A stretch of DNA of 64,000 nucleotides, taken from NCBI GenBank assembly GCA_039636795.1, contig CP143430.1:3348001-3412000 (forward strand), written 5' to 3'. The position numbers and the translations under genes were made by a program. The number at the start of each line of letters is the position of its first letter. The stretch's first letter is position 1. This document shows, in pieces, positions 1-9,640 of the stretch. The notes under the pieces were generated by a model. The model saw only the letters and a program-made list of their open reading frames with translations. It had not been told where the DNA came from and searched no databases. Source of the stretch: Micrococcaceae bacterium Sec5.1. GTDB lineage: Bacteria; Actinomycetota; Actinomycetes; Actinomycetales; Micrococcaceae.

Positions 1-467
1 CCGCGCGGATGGGAAGCTCACGGTGACCCCTGTCAACCAGGACTGCCAGGCGGACAATCCTGGGACGGCCAAGGTCCACCAGGGCATCCAGCGCTGCCCT
101 GATGGTGCGGCCGGAATACAGTACGTCGTCGATGAGGACAACAACTTTGTTGTCGATGCCAGACAGTGGCAAGCGCGTGTGGTGGGGAGGCCTGGTGGGC
201 TGGTGTGAAAGGTCGTCACGGAACATGGTGACGTCGAGTTGGCCGACGATCGTTTCCGCGTTGACACTGGGGTCAGCGGCAGCGATCTTGTTGGCGAGCC
301 GCACGGCCAAGGGATAACCGCGGCTGGGAATGCCCAGGAGAACCAGATCTTGGGAGCCCTTGTTGGCTTCGAGGATCTCATGGGCGATACGAGTCAGCGC
401 GCGATCGATGTCCGCTTGGTTGAGGACAACCCGCGACGGAACCTGCGCTGAAGTGACTTCAGTCATT
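1..467 (-). CDS. pyrR: PyrR bifunctional regulator / uracil phosphoribosyltransferase (3' end cut by window)
   Basis: PyrR controls pyrimidine biosynthesis genes by binding their leader mRNA in response to UMP, and it has uracil phosphoribosyltransferase activity. About 155 residues are visible, reading leftward from an ATG at 467; the C-terminal part lies outside the window. The PRPP-binding signature [13 protein letters not shown] is intact, and the N-terminal half carries [11 protein letters not shown] and LDVTMFRDD, both typical of PyrR. The start has a GGGAG ribosome binding site about 8 bases upstream. That site lies next to a stem-loop resembling a PyrR-binding loop, which suggests autoregulation of translation. 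The rest of the pyr operon (pyrB, pyrC and so on) would be expected to follow to the left, but this is not visible here. Confidence 0.95.
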
Positions 468-478
468 TGCTCGTCTCC

Positions 479-499
479 CCTTTCCCCGCCTCACGGGAC
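479..499 (-). promoter_or_regulatory. Putative PyrR-binding RNA loop over the pyrR ribosome binding site
   Basis: On the minus strand the leader reads GTCCCGTGAGGCGGGG followed by AAAGGG. This forms a short GC stem with a GTGAGG-containing loop. It resembles the known PyrR-binding loop pattern (UCC, NGUGAGG, then the pairing G-rich strand). The stem abuts the GGGAG Shine-Dalgarno, and no clear attenuator terminator was seen. Translational repression of the kind described for mycobacterial pyrR is therefore the inferred mechanism. Binding has not been shown. Confidence 0.55.
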
Positions 500-609
500 G
501 GAATTAAAAAAGGAATATTTGCCTTCCAAAACTACCACAGCGGGAAGTGGCCGCCTCACCGGGCGACGGACGAGGCGGTGAGTTAAAGCTCACAGTCAAG
601 GCTGTGGAA

Positions 610-615
610 TAGGCT
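610..615 (+). promoter_or_regulatory. Candidate -10 element (TAGGCT) for a leaderless prsW-like mRNA
   Basis: TAGGCT ends seven bases before the ATG at 623, so transcription would start at or within a base of the start codon. No usable Shine-Dalgarno precedes the ATG. No good -35 hexamer was recognised, so the call rests on spacing and the TANNNT pattern. Confidence 0.3.
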
Positions 616-622
616 CTAGGCC

Positions 623-1876
623 ATGAGCAGCAACCATCCTGGACACCCCGGCGGACACCAACCCTACCCGCGGCCCTACCTGGAACCGGCAGCCAATCCA
701 ACGTGGATCGGGCGGGTACAGCCCGGAAACTACCAACCAGCCCCCGGGAACCCCGGCGACCTTCCCCAGCAGACCTGGGCGGCTCCACCGGCATCCCGGG
801 GACGCCGGTCGCCGGGCACACTCCCCCTGCTCCTGGCGGGCGCCATATTAGTCCTCGGCAGCCTTCTCCTGGTGGTTCCGTTCCTGCTGGGCAATACAGG
901 AATCGCCGGCTTCGTGATCGGGTTCATCGCCTCCCTGATCCCGTTGTCGGTAGTGCTGCTGACCGTGCGGCTCATTGACCGTTGGGAGCCGGAACCGAAA
1001 AGGCTGCTCTGGTTCGCTTTCACGTGGGGAGCCGCAGTTTCGATTGCCGGAACCCTGTTAATCCAGCCCCTCTTCGCCTTGGCAGCTCCTACCACCAGCG
1101 AAGAAGCATTCACATACTTCATGGCCACGGTCCAGGCTCCCATCGTGGAGGAATTCACCAAGTCGCTAGGCCTGTTGCTTCTCATCCTTGGTGCCCGGAA
1201 GTACTTCGATGGCCCCGTGGACGGTGTCGTCTTTGCTTTTACCATCGCCGCCGGCTTCGCCTTCACGGAGAACATCCTCTACTTCGGCCGTGAGATCGCG
1301 TCATCATCGGAGCCCGGCACGGACCTTGTCCGCATCTTCATCCTGCGTGGGGTTATGTCACCCTTCGCACATGCCATTTTCACGGGAACAACCGGCCTCA
1401 TCATGGGATTCGCCGCCCGGAGGTGGCACTCCGGCTATGCAGTCCTGGCCTTCGTCATCGGCCTCCTGCCGGCCATGTTCCTGCACAACAGGTGGAACAG
1501 CATGGGCCAGGACTTCCTGCTGGACTACTTCGTGGTGCAGGTGCCAATCTTCCTGATAGCGGCCCTCGGCATCATTTTCCTGCGCATTGCCGAAGGCAAA
1601 CTCACGCGCCAGCGGCTCCTCGAATATGCCAGGGCCGGATGGTTTACGCCTGCCGAAGTTGAAATGCTGGCAACATCCCAAGGAAGACGACATGCCCTTC
1701 GGTGGGCGGCCTCCCGTGGTCGCGCCGCACAGATGCGCGCATTCATCAAGGGTGCCACGGCCTTGGCGTTCACGCGCCAACGCATCCTCAGCGGCCGCGA
1801 TGTGCTCCTTCATCAGCAGGATGAACTTGACCATCTTCGTGCGATTCCAGCGCTTCGGGCGGCTGTGCTGCACTAG
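623..1876 (+). CDS. PrsW-family intramembrane metalloprotease
   Basis: This 417-residue polytopic membrane protein is probably an intramembrane protease of the PrsW family. In Bacillus subtilis PrsW cleaves the anti-sigma factor RsiW; the substrate here is unknown. The first 65 residues are cytosolic and rich in proline, glycine and histidine. About eight hydrophobic segments follow, roughly between residues 68 and 320. The family motifs are present: VEEFTK (EExxK, Glu176, Glu177, Lys180), FTEN with Glu216, His250 in SPFAH, and His288 in FLHNR. The C-terminal 95 residues are soluble. The gene diverges from pyrR and converges on nusB across a shared hairpin. No RsiW-like anti-sigma gene is adjacent. 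The start at 623 lacks a good ribosome binding site and may be leaderless. Confidence 0.88.
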   Translation: MSSNHPGHPGGHQPYPRPYLEPAANPTWIGRVQPGNYQPAPGNPGDLPQQTWAAPPASRGRRSPGTLPLLLAGAILVLGSLLLVVPFLLGNTGIAGFVIGFIASLIPLSVVLLTVRLIDRWEPEPKRLLWFAFTWGAAVSIAGTLLIQPLFALAAPTTSEEAFTYFMATVQAPIVEEFTKSLGLLLLILGARKYFDGPVDGVVFAFTIAAGFAFTENILYFGREIASSSEPGTDLVRIFILRGVMSPFAHAIFTGTTGLIMGFAARRWHSGYAVLAFVIGLLPAMFLHNRWNSMGQDFLLDYFVVQVPIFLIAALGIIFLRIAEGKLTRQRLLEYARAGWFTPAEVEMLATSQGRRHALRWAASRGRAAQMRAFIKGATALAFTRQRILSGRDVLLHQQDELDHLRAIPALRAAVLH

Positions 1877-1900
1877 GAGCTTGAGCACGCTTAAAGAGAA

Positions 1901-1929
1901 GGACCCGCATCCTGAATGGATGCGGGTCC
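1901..1929. terminator. Bidirectional terminator hairpin between prsW-like gene and nusB
   Basis: A perfect 12-bp stem (GGACCCGCATCC with its complement) closes a TGAAT loop. It lies between two convergent genes. On the minus strand it is followed by TTCTCTTT, so it best terminates the efp-nusB transcript; on the plus strand no T-run follows. Confidence 0.8.
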
Positions 1930-1939
1930 GGCGGTGCAC

Positions 1940-2350
1940 TTAGGCGAGAAGCGACGGCTTGAGCTTCTGGAGCCGGCCAAGCAAGCCGTTGATGAAGGCC
2001 GGTGATTCGTCCGTGGACATCGTCTTGGCGAGGGCCACAGCTTCGCTGACAGCCACTCCGTCCGGGACTTCGTCGTTGTAGAGGAGTTCCCAAGCGCCAA
2101 TGCGGAGGATGATGCGGTCTACCGACGGCATCCGCTCCAGCGTCCAGCCCTGGGCATAGGTCTGCAGGAACTCATCGATGGTTGGCTGCATGGAGACGAC
2201 ACCCTCAACGATTTCCATCGTGTAAGGGTTGATGACGAGATCCGTCTTCTCCCGACGCGCCTTGAGCGCGTCAAAAGCCGAAACGGAACGCTGCTCCGCC
2301 TCGAAAAGTACTTCAAGTGCCCTGCTACGGGCTTTACCGCGTGCGCTCAC
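1940..2350 (-). CDS. nusB: Transcription antitermination factor NusB
   Basis: NusB is a 136-residue all-helical RNA-binding protein. With NusE (S10) it binds boxA on nascent rRNA and promotes antitermination and rRNA processing. The sequence matches the family in length and in the core: an N-terminal ARSRALEVLFEAEQR helix, then PSVDRIILRIGAWELLY, VAVSEAVALAKTMSTDES and FINGLLGRL. The start is an ATG abutting the efp stop, so the two genes are probably co-transcribed. The order efp-nusB at the 3' end of an aro region is conserved in actinobacteria. Transcription ends at the hairpin just downstream. Confidence 0.96.
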   Translation of the reverse strand: MSARGKARSRALEVLFEAEQRSVSAFDALKARREKTDLVINPYTMEIVEGVVSMQPTIDEFLQTYAQGWTLERMPSVDRIILRIGAWELLYNDEVPDGVAVSEAVALAKTMSTDESPAFINGLLGRLQKLKPSLLA

Positions 2351-2913
2351 TAGTCGTTGACCCGGCCCAGGTAGCTGCCGTCGCGGGTATCAACCTTGAC
2401 TTTGGTGCCCTGCTCCACGAACAGCGGAACCTGGATTTCGTAGCCGGTTTCCACGGTCGCAGGCTTGGTGCCTGCCGAGGAGCGGTCGCCCTGGAGGCCG
2501 GGCTCGGTGTAGGTGATTTCGAGAACGACGCTCGGCGGCAACTCGATGTACAGCGGCGTGCCTTCGTGGATGGCGATGTTCACCATCTGGTTCTCAAGCA
2601 TGAAGTTTGTGGCGTCGCCGACCGTGGCACCGGAAACGGTGATTTGGTCGTAGTCCTGGGTGTCCATGAAGACGAAGTCTTCGCCATCCTGGTACAGGTA
2701 CTGGTAGTCACGGCGGTCAACCGTAGCGGTCTCGATCTTCAGTCCGGCGTTGAAGGTCTTGTCAACCACCTTGCCGGACATGACATTGCGCATCTTGGTG
2801 CGAACGAAAGCGCCACCCTTGCCCGGCTTGACGTGCTGGAACTCAATGATGTTCCAGAGCTGGCCCTCGAGCTTCAGTACGGTTCCGTTCTTGATGTCGT
2901 TTGTGGTTGCCAC
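2350..2913 (-). CDS. efp: Translation elongation factor P
   Basis: EF-P enters the ribosomal E site and rescues ribosomes stalled on polyproline stretches. The protein has 187 residues from a GTG start at 2913, which is preceded by AGAGGA at good spacing. An upstream in-frame ATG at 2985 would add 24 residues that do not resemble EF-P. The three beta-barrel domains are represented. The functional loop is PGKGG with Lys32 at the tip, the residue that is modified in some bacteria. The C-terminal signature motif is complete ([14 protein letters not shown], then the [18 protein letters not shown] segment). It overlaps nusB by one base. No modification enzyme gene (epmA or the like) is nearby. Confidence 0.96.
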   Translation of the reverse strand: MATTNDIKNGTVLKLEGQLWNIIEFQHVKPGKGGAFVRTKMRNVMSGKVVDKTFNAGLKIETATVDRRDYQYLYQDGEDFVFMDTQDYDQITVSGATVGDATNFMLENQMVNIAIHEGTPLYIELPPSVVLEITYTEPGLQGDRSSAGTKPATVETGYEIQVPLFVEQGTKVKVDTRDGSYLGRVND

Positions 2914-2981
2914 TCGTATCCTCTGGTTTCTCTCACTGGTTCTAGCTACGGTTTCTAGCTTCCAGCCGGGTATGCCAGCCA

Positions 2982-2999
2982 GCACGCCAAAAGGCGTGC
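2982..2999 (-). other. Hairpin in the efp 5' leader
   Basis: A perfect 7-bp stem (GCACGCC/GGCGTGC) with a four-base A/T loop lies about 70 bases upstream of the efp start. It has no T-run on either side. It may be a weak terminator for the upstream TPR/aro operon or a structured leader. The rest of the 167-base gap (2914-3080) shows nothing else recognisable. Confidence 0.35.
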
Positions 3000-3080
3000 C
3001 AGCGCGTATTTATCAAAAATCCAAGAACCATTCTACCGTCAAATGCACAGTGGCTTGCCTACGGGTGGTTTCGCCCGGGA

Positions 3081-5252
<2,172 letters not shown>

Positions 5253-5253
<1 letters not shown>

Positions 5254-6452
5254 TACCGGCCGACCGAGTCCAGGGTTGCCGGGATGTTGTCCAGGTAGCT
5301 CTGCAGGTTACGCATGGTCTCGGCAACAGAATCACCGCCGAATTTTTCGGCAATGGCTTCTGCGAGGACAAGAGCCACCATCGCCTCTGCTACTACGCCC
5401 GCTGCTGGAACTGCACAGACGTCCGAACGCTGGTGGTGCGCCTTGGCTGGCTCGCCGGTGCTGACGTCAATGGTGCGGAGTGCGCGGGGAACCGTGGCAA
5501 TTGGCTTCATGGCGGCCCGGACGCGCAGGACTTCGCCAATGCTCATGCCACCCTCAATGCCGCCGGCGCGGTTGGTCTGACGAATGATTTTGCCGTTCTC
5601 ATCCTTAAGGATTTCGTCATGCGCTGCGGAACCACGGCGGGCAGCGGTGAGGAAGCCGTCACCGACTTCTACGCCCTTGATGGCCTGAATACCCATTAGC
5701 GCTGCGGCGAGACGCGAATCGAGGCGACGGTCCCAGTGGACGTAGCTGCCCAATCCAGGGGGAAGTCCGTAGGCAAGGACCTCAACTACGCCACCCAGGG
5801 TTTCGCCTTCCTTGTGGGCGGCATCCACCTCGGCGACCATTGCATCCGATGTTTCGCGGTCGAAGCAACGCAGGGGATCAGCGTCAAGGGCGATGACGTC
5901 CTTGGGCAGAGGCAACGCCTTGCCCTCGGGTACGGTGACGCTGGCGATGGAAACAGTGTGGCTGACCAACTCCACGCCCAGTTGCTTCAGGAACTGGGCG
6001 GCAACGGTACCGAGCGCAACACGGGTGGCGGTCTCGCGTGCACTGGCGCGCTCAAGGACCGGACGGGCTTCGTCAAAGCCGTACTTCTGCATCCCGGTGA
6101 AATCGGCGTGCCCAGGGCGCGGGCGGGTCAGCGGGGCATTGCGGGCTTGGTCGGCAAGGACTTCAGGGTCCACTGGATCAGCAGACATGATCTGCTCCCA
6201 CTTTGGCCATTCGGTGTTGCCCACCTGAATGGCAACGGGACCACCCTGGGTGATGCCGTGACGTACGCCACCGAGGATGGTGACTTCATCCTGCTCAAAC
6301 TTCATGCGGGCGCCACGTCCATAGCCCAGGCGACGACGCGCCAAAGCATCACGGATTTGCCCGCTGGTGAGTTCAACACCGGCGGGCACGCCTTCAACAA
6401 TTCCGATCAGAGCCGGACCATGGGATTCACCGGCAGTCAACCAACGCAACAT
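5253..6452 (-). CDS. aroC: Chorismate synthase
   Basis: AroC makes chorismate from EPSP and needs reduced FMN. The start chosen is ATG at 6452, giving [15 protein letters not shown], the canonical N-terminus, and a 399-residue protein. A longer in-frame reading from 6515 would add 21 non-homologous residues overlapping the aroE end. Diagnostic motifs are [17 protein letters not shown], the [12 protein letters not shown] segment, and [14 protein letters not shown]. The C-terminal [19 protein letters not shown] is also present. CAGGAT lies about eight bases before the start. It follows aroE in the same operon. Confidence 0.97.
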
Positions 6453-6478
6453 ATAACCAATCCTGCCATGTAAGGCCT

Positions 6479-7333
6479 CTAGAACACTCGCCGGGGAAGC
6501 CCAACTGAGTCGCACATCACATCTATGACGGAGGCGTCAACGTCACAGCCGCTGAACTGCCGGATCTGCTCTGCTGCTTGATACATCAGCATTTCGAGCC
6601 CCGGAACCACCGCTCCCCCATGTCCGTGCCAAACCTCGGCGAGGCGGCTCGGCCAAGGGTCATATGCGACGTCAAGCAAAACACCCGCCGCCGTTCCCGG
6701 CAGGGCAGAGAGTTCCTCCGCCAGGGCATCGGCCGCACGCGGTGGAAAGGTGGAGATGATCAGCCCGGAGGAAGCAACGGCCGTAGCCGCCTCCGTGAGG
6801 GGGCGGAGACGCAGGGAAATTCCGACGGCGGCAGCGGCGGCTTGCGCGTCGAGGGCACGTGCGGTGTCCCGCACGAAAACGTCGACATGTTCGGCGCCGA
6901 GCTCGCGCACAGCAGCAATCGCGGCTGCCGAGGTACCTCCACCGCCAAGAACAGCAGCATGCGGTGTCGAAGCGATTCCCGCGTAACGAACTGCTTCCAC
7001 GATGCCTTCGACATCAGTGTTGTAGCCGATCCGGCGAACCGATCCGGCGTCGTTCTCGAAGACGACCGTGTTGATAACACCCAGGTGGGCGCCAGCACCA
7101 CGAACCTCATCGACTTCCCTGACCATGGCCGATTTCAGGGGCATGGTTACCGAAAGCCCGCACCAGGATGCGTCCCCGCGGAGGGAGTCCATGAACGCCG
7201 GAAGCCTGTCAACCGTCAGGTCGATTGCCGAGTATTCGATGTCCACACCGAGCTTGGCATAGGCAGCGGTGTGCATCGCCGGGGATTTCGAATGTGAGAT
7301 CGGGTGCCCGAGGACCGCGGCGCGACGACTCAC
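6479..7333 (-). CDS. aroE: Shikimate dehydrogenase
   Basis: AroE reduces 3-dehydroshikimate to shikimate with NADPH. The 284-residue protein begins [18 protein letters not shown], whose SHSKSP motif binds shikimate. VTMPLK supplies the catalytic lysine, and [11 protein letters not shown] is the nucleotide-binding glycine-rich loop. The GTG at 7333 is preferred because it overlaps the mltG stop as GTGA; an ATG at 7360 would extend the protein by nine residues. The standard NVTxPxK motif reads SVTMPLK here, a mild variation. The gene sits between mltG and aroC, as in mycobacteria. Confidence 0.94.
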   Translation of the reverse strand: MSRRAAVLGHPISHSKSPAMHTAAYAKLGVDIEYSAIDLTVDRLPAFMDSLRGDASWCGLSVTMPLKSAMVREVDEVRGAGAHLGVINTVVFENDAGSVRRIGYNTDVEGIVEAVRYAGIASTPHAAVLGGGGTSAAAIAAVRELGAEHVDVFVRDTARALDAQAAAAAVGISLRLRPLTEAATAVASSGLIISTFPPRAADALAEELSALPGTAAGVLLDVAYDPWPSRLAEVWHGHGGAVVPGLEMLMYQAAEQIRQFSGCDVDASVIDVMCDSVGLPRRVF

Positions 7334-9051
7334 ACGCACCGTCCGGCGTTTGCCTGGCACCAGGCGTTGTACTGCTCAACGTAAGTGCTGTGTTCGGCCA
7401 GCGTCTTGGAGAACTTGGTCTCCTTGGTGTCCAAGTTGATGGTCACCCAATACAGGTAATCGTTTTGCGTCGGTTTAGCCGCTGCATCGATTGCCGTTTT
7501 GCCCGGGGAACCAATCGGGCCTGCGGGAAGCCCTGGATTTGCGTAGGTGTTGTAGGTGTTGGACTTGTCAGCCTTCTCTTCGTCCGTGAGGTGGAAGGAC
7601 TTCTTGCCCAGACCATAAGTGACCGTGGCGTCTGACTGGATGAGCCCGTTGGTCTCCGTGTTGTTGGGCTTAAGGCGGTTATAAATCGCGCCGGCGACAT
7701 TTCCGTAGTCGGCCTGGCCGCCCTCCGCCTGGACGATGCTGGCGATGGTTACGGTGTCGTACTGCTTGGCCGGATCCGTAATTCCTTGGGCCTTGAGCTC
7801 ATCAAGGGTGCTGGAGACCAGCTTCTGGATGATGTCCTTACCCGATGTGCCCAGTGGGAAGCGGTACTCTCCGGGAGCCAGGAAACCCTCCAGGTTCTTG
7901 GCCTTTGCAGGCACCCCGAATTGTCCCGGTGCCTGGTTGAAGCCATTGAGCTGGGCCATGGGAATACCGGAGCCCTTGGAGATTGCCTCCAACGACTCGG
8001 TGATCCGCAGGCCTGCACTCAAGGCGAAGTAGATCACCTTGGAAGCGTCCTTGTTGACGAGGACCGCAACGGCGTCGGAGTTTTTCATCTCGGTACGGAA
8101 GGTGAATTCCCCGGGCGAGAGTTCCCCGCCCTCGGTCACGAATTCCTTGACGAAGGAATCGGCGTCTGCCACGACGTGATTTTCCACCAGGGCTGTTGCC
8201 ACCGCCTTGGGGCCGGCGCCTTCCGGCACCGTAATGCTGACGGAGCCTGTTCCGGGACCGGGGTAATCAGTGACTTTGTCCATGCCAAGGAGGGGCTTGA
8301 GGAATTGCGCCCCGATCGCGATGGCAGCAACAAAGACTCCCAGCGTAATCAGCAACGCAAGGACACGACGGCGACGCCGCGCCTTCTTGGCCGCAGCTTT
8401 GGACGACGCCGTAACTTCTACGGGAGCGATGAGGTGGTGGTGCTCGTCATGAAGCTCGTCATGAAGCTCCATGTGCCCTTCGTGGGCTTCGTAATCATAG
8501 TCCGGTGCATGTTCTGCAAACGCATGATCGTCCACGTGGACAGAGCCTTCGTGGACTGAGCCTTCGTGGACACCGTAATGGTGTTCGTTGGTATGACCGG
8601 CATAGACGTGTGCAACGGCAGGGACCGGAAGGGCATCATCATGGTGCTCCTCTTCCGGAAGTGCAGGATCCACGTGCTCACTGGGAGATGGCGTCGCAAT
8701 TGCCGGTGCTGCCTCCGGAACGGGCGGTAAGGCCTCCGGAACAGGAGGAGTTACGACTGTCTGCACGGGTTCAGGCGCAGCCGGTGCAGGCGCAACCGGT
8801 TTAGGCGTAGCGGGTTCAGGTGCAACCGGTGCAGGCGCAGCAATTGGCTTGGGAACCGCGGGAATGGGGCGCGGCAGTTCAGGCGCAACATCCGCCGAAG
8901 GCGCTGCTTCCCCCGGGGTCGCTTCAGGAACGGGTACGACGTTCTGGTTCTGCGTGGCGAGGAATCGTTCCCGCGCCCGCAGTTCCTTGCGGGTCAGCGG
9001 CATGCCGCCGCCGGCGGTTCCGCTGGAGGGGTCGTTGTTGACCGGGCTCAC
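7330..9051 (-). CDS. mltG: Endolytic murein transglycosylase MltG
   Basis: MltG cleaves nascent glycan strands at the membrane and is thought to set glycan length. The protein has 573 residues from a GTG that overlaps the ruvX stop (GTGA). The first 230 residues are a cytosolic tail rich in Pro-Ala-Glu with short repeats, then an Asp/His-rich stretch. A basic cluster (KKARRRRR) precedes a single membrane segment, VLALLITLGVFVAAIAIGA. The extracellular part holds a LysM-like region and the YceG catalytic domain, with the catalytic glutamate in IASIVQAEGG and the VTYGLGKK and LPAGPIGSPGKTAI motifs. The unusually long cytosolic tail is a lineage feature. Confidence 0.95.
   Translation of the reverse strand: MSPVNNDPSSGTAGGGMPLTRKELRARERFLATQNQNVVPVPEATPGEAAPSADVAPELPRPIPAVPKPIAAPAPVAPEPATPKPVAPAPAAPEPVQTVVTPPVPEALPPVPEAAPAIATPSPSEHVDPALPEEEHHDDALPVPAVAHVYAGHTNEHHYGVHEGSVHEGSVHVDDHAFAEHAPDYDYEAHEGHMELHDELHDEHHHLIAPVEVTASSKAAAKKARRRRRVLALLITLGVFVAAIAIGAQFLKPLLGMDKVTDYPGPGTGSVSITVPEGAGPKAVATALVENHVVADADSFVKEFVTEGGELSPGEFTFRTEMKNSDAVAVLVNKDASKVIYFALSAGLRITESLEAISKGSGIPMAQLNGFNQAPGQFGVPAKAKNLEGFLAPGEYRFPLGTSGKDIIQKLVSSTLDELKAQGITDPAKQYDTVTIASIVQAEGGQADYGNVAGAIYNRLKPNNTETNGLIQSDATVTYGLGKKSFHLTDEEKADKSNTYNTYANPGLPAGPIGSPGKTAIDAAAKPTQNDYLYWVTINLDTKETKFSKTLAEHSTYVEQYNAWCQANAGRCV
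8747..8850 (-). repeat. Imperfect tandem Pro-Ala coding repeats inside mltG
   Basis: Units related to GGTGCAGGCGCAACCGG recur several times and encode alternating APAAPEP / TPKPV blocks in the cytosolic tail of MltG. Such stretches often vary in copy number between strains; that is an inference. Confidence 0.5.
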
Positions 9052-9638
9052 AGTTGCAGTCCCCTCGTAGAAGAATCTGGTTCAGGGCCGGAGGAAGCCT
9101 GCAGCGTTGGGGCACTGCTGGACGTGTTGGACTGCGCCGGTGCTTTTACGCGGCGGCCAACGTCCGTTCCTCTGGCTTTTTGCATGTCGATCGCGTGCTG
9201 AAGTATTCCAGCAGCGGCAACCTGATCAACCACTTTACGGTGGTTCTTGCTGCTCATGCCAGCTTCGTGCAGGTTGCGGTGCGCCGTAACAGTGGAAAGA
9301 CGCTCGTCCACGAGGTTCACGGGAACGTCCAAACCGGCACGGGCGAGCTCGCCCACCAGCAGTTCGGCGTACTCCGTGGCCATCTGCGCGGAGCTTCGTT
9401 CCTCGCCCTTCATGGTCTTTGGAAGGCCCACGAAAATCTGCACGGCCCGCATTTCCATGGCCTGTTTAACCACCACGCGAACATCGGAGTTCTTCTTGGC
9501 GTCGCGGCTAACTGTCTTGAAAGGCGTGGCCAGGATTTCGTCGGGGTCGCAAATGGCCAGCCCAACCCTGACGGTGCCGACGTCTACCCCCAGCTTGATG
9601 CCTTGGGGGTAGACGCCGCTGTTCGTGCTGGAATTCAC
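9048..9638 (-). CDS. ruvX: Holliday junction resolvase-like nuclease RuvX (YqgF)
   Basis: RuvX/YqgF is an RNase H-fold nuclease needed for pre-16S rRNA 5' maturation in E. coli. It was also proposed to be a Holliday junction resolvase. The 196-residue protein begins at GTG 9638, just after alaS. The active-site motifs are LGVDVGTVRVGLA (first Asp), VGLPKTMKGEE, and VNLVDERLSTVTA with the conserved Asp-Glu-Arg, ending in KVVDQVAAAGIL. The C-terminal 45 residues form a serine/proline-rich tail beyond the usual domain end. The alaS-ruvX-mltG-aroE order is conserved in actinobacteria. Confidence 0.95.
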   Translation of the reverse strand: MNSSTNSGVYPQGIKLGVDVGTVRVGLAICDPDEILATPFKTVSRDAKKNSDVRVVVKQAMEMRAVQIFVGLPKTMKGEERSSAQMATEYAELLVGELARAGLDVPVNLVDERLSTVTAHRNLHEAGMSSKNHRKVVDQVAAAGILQHAIDMQKARGTDVGRRVKAPAQSNTSSSAPTLQASSGPEPDSSTRGLQL

Positions 9639-9640
9639 CG

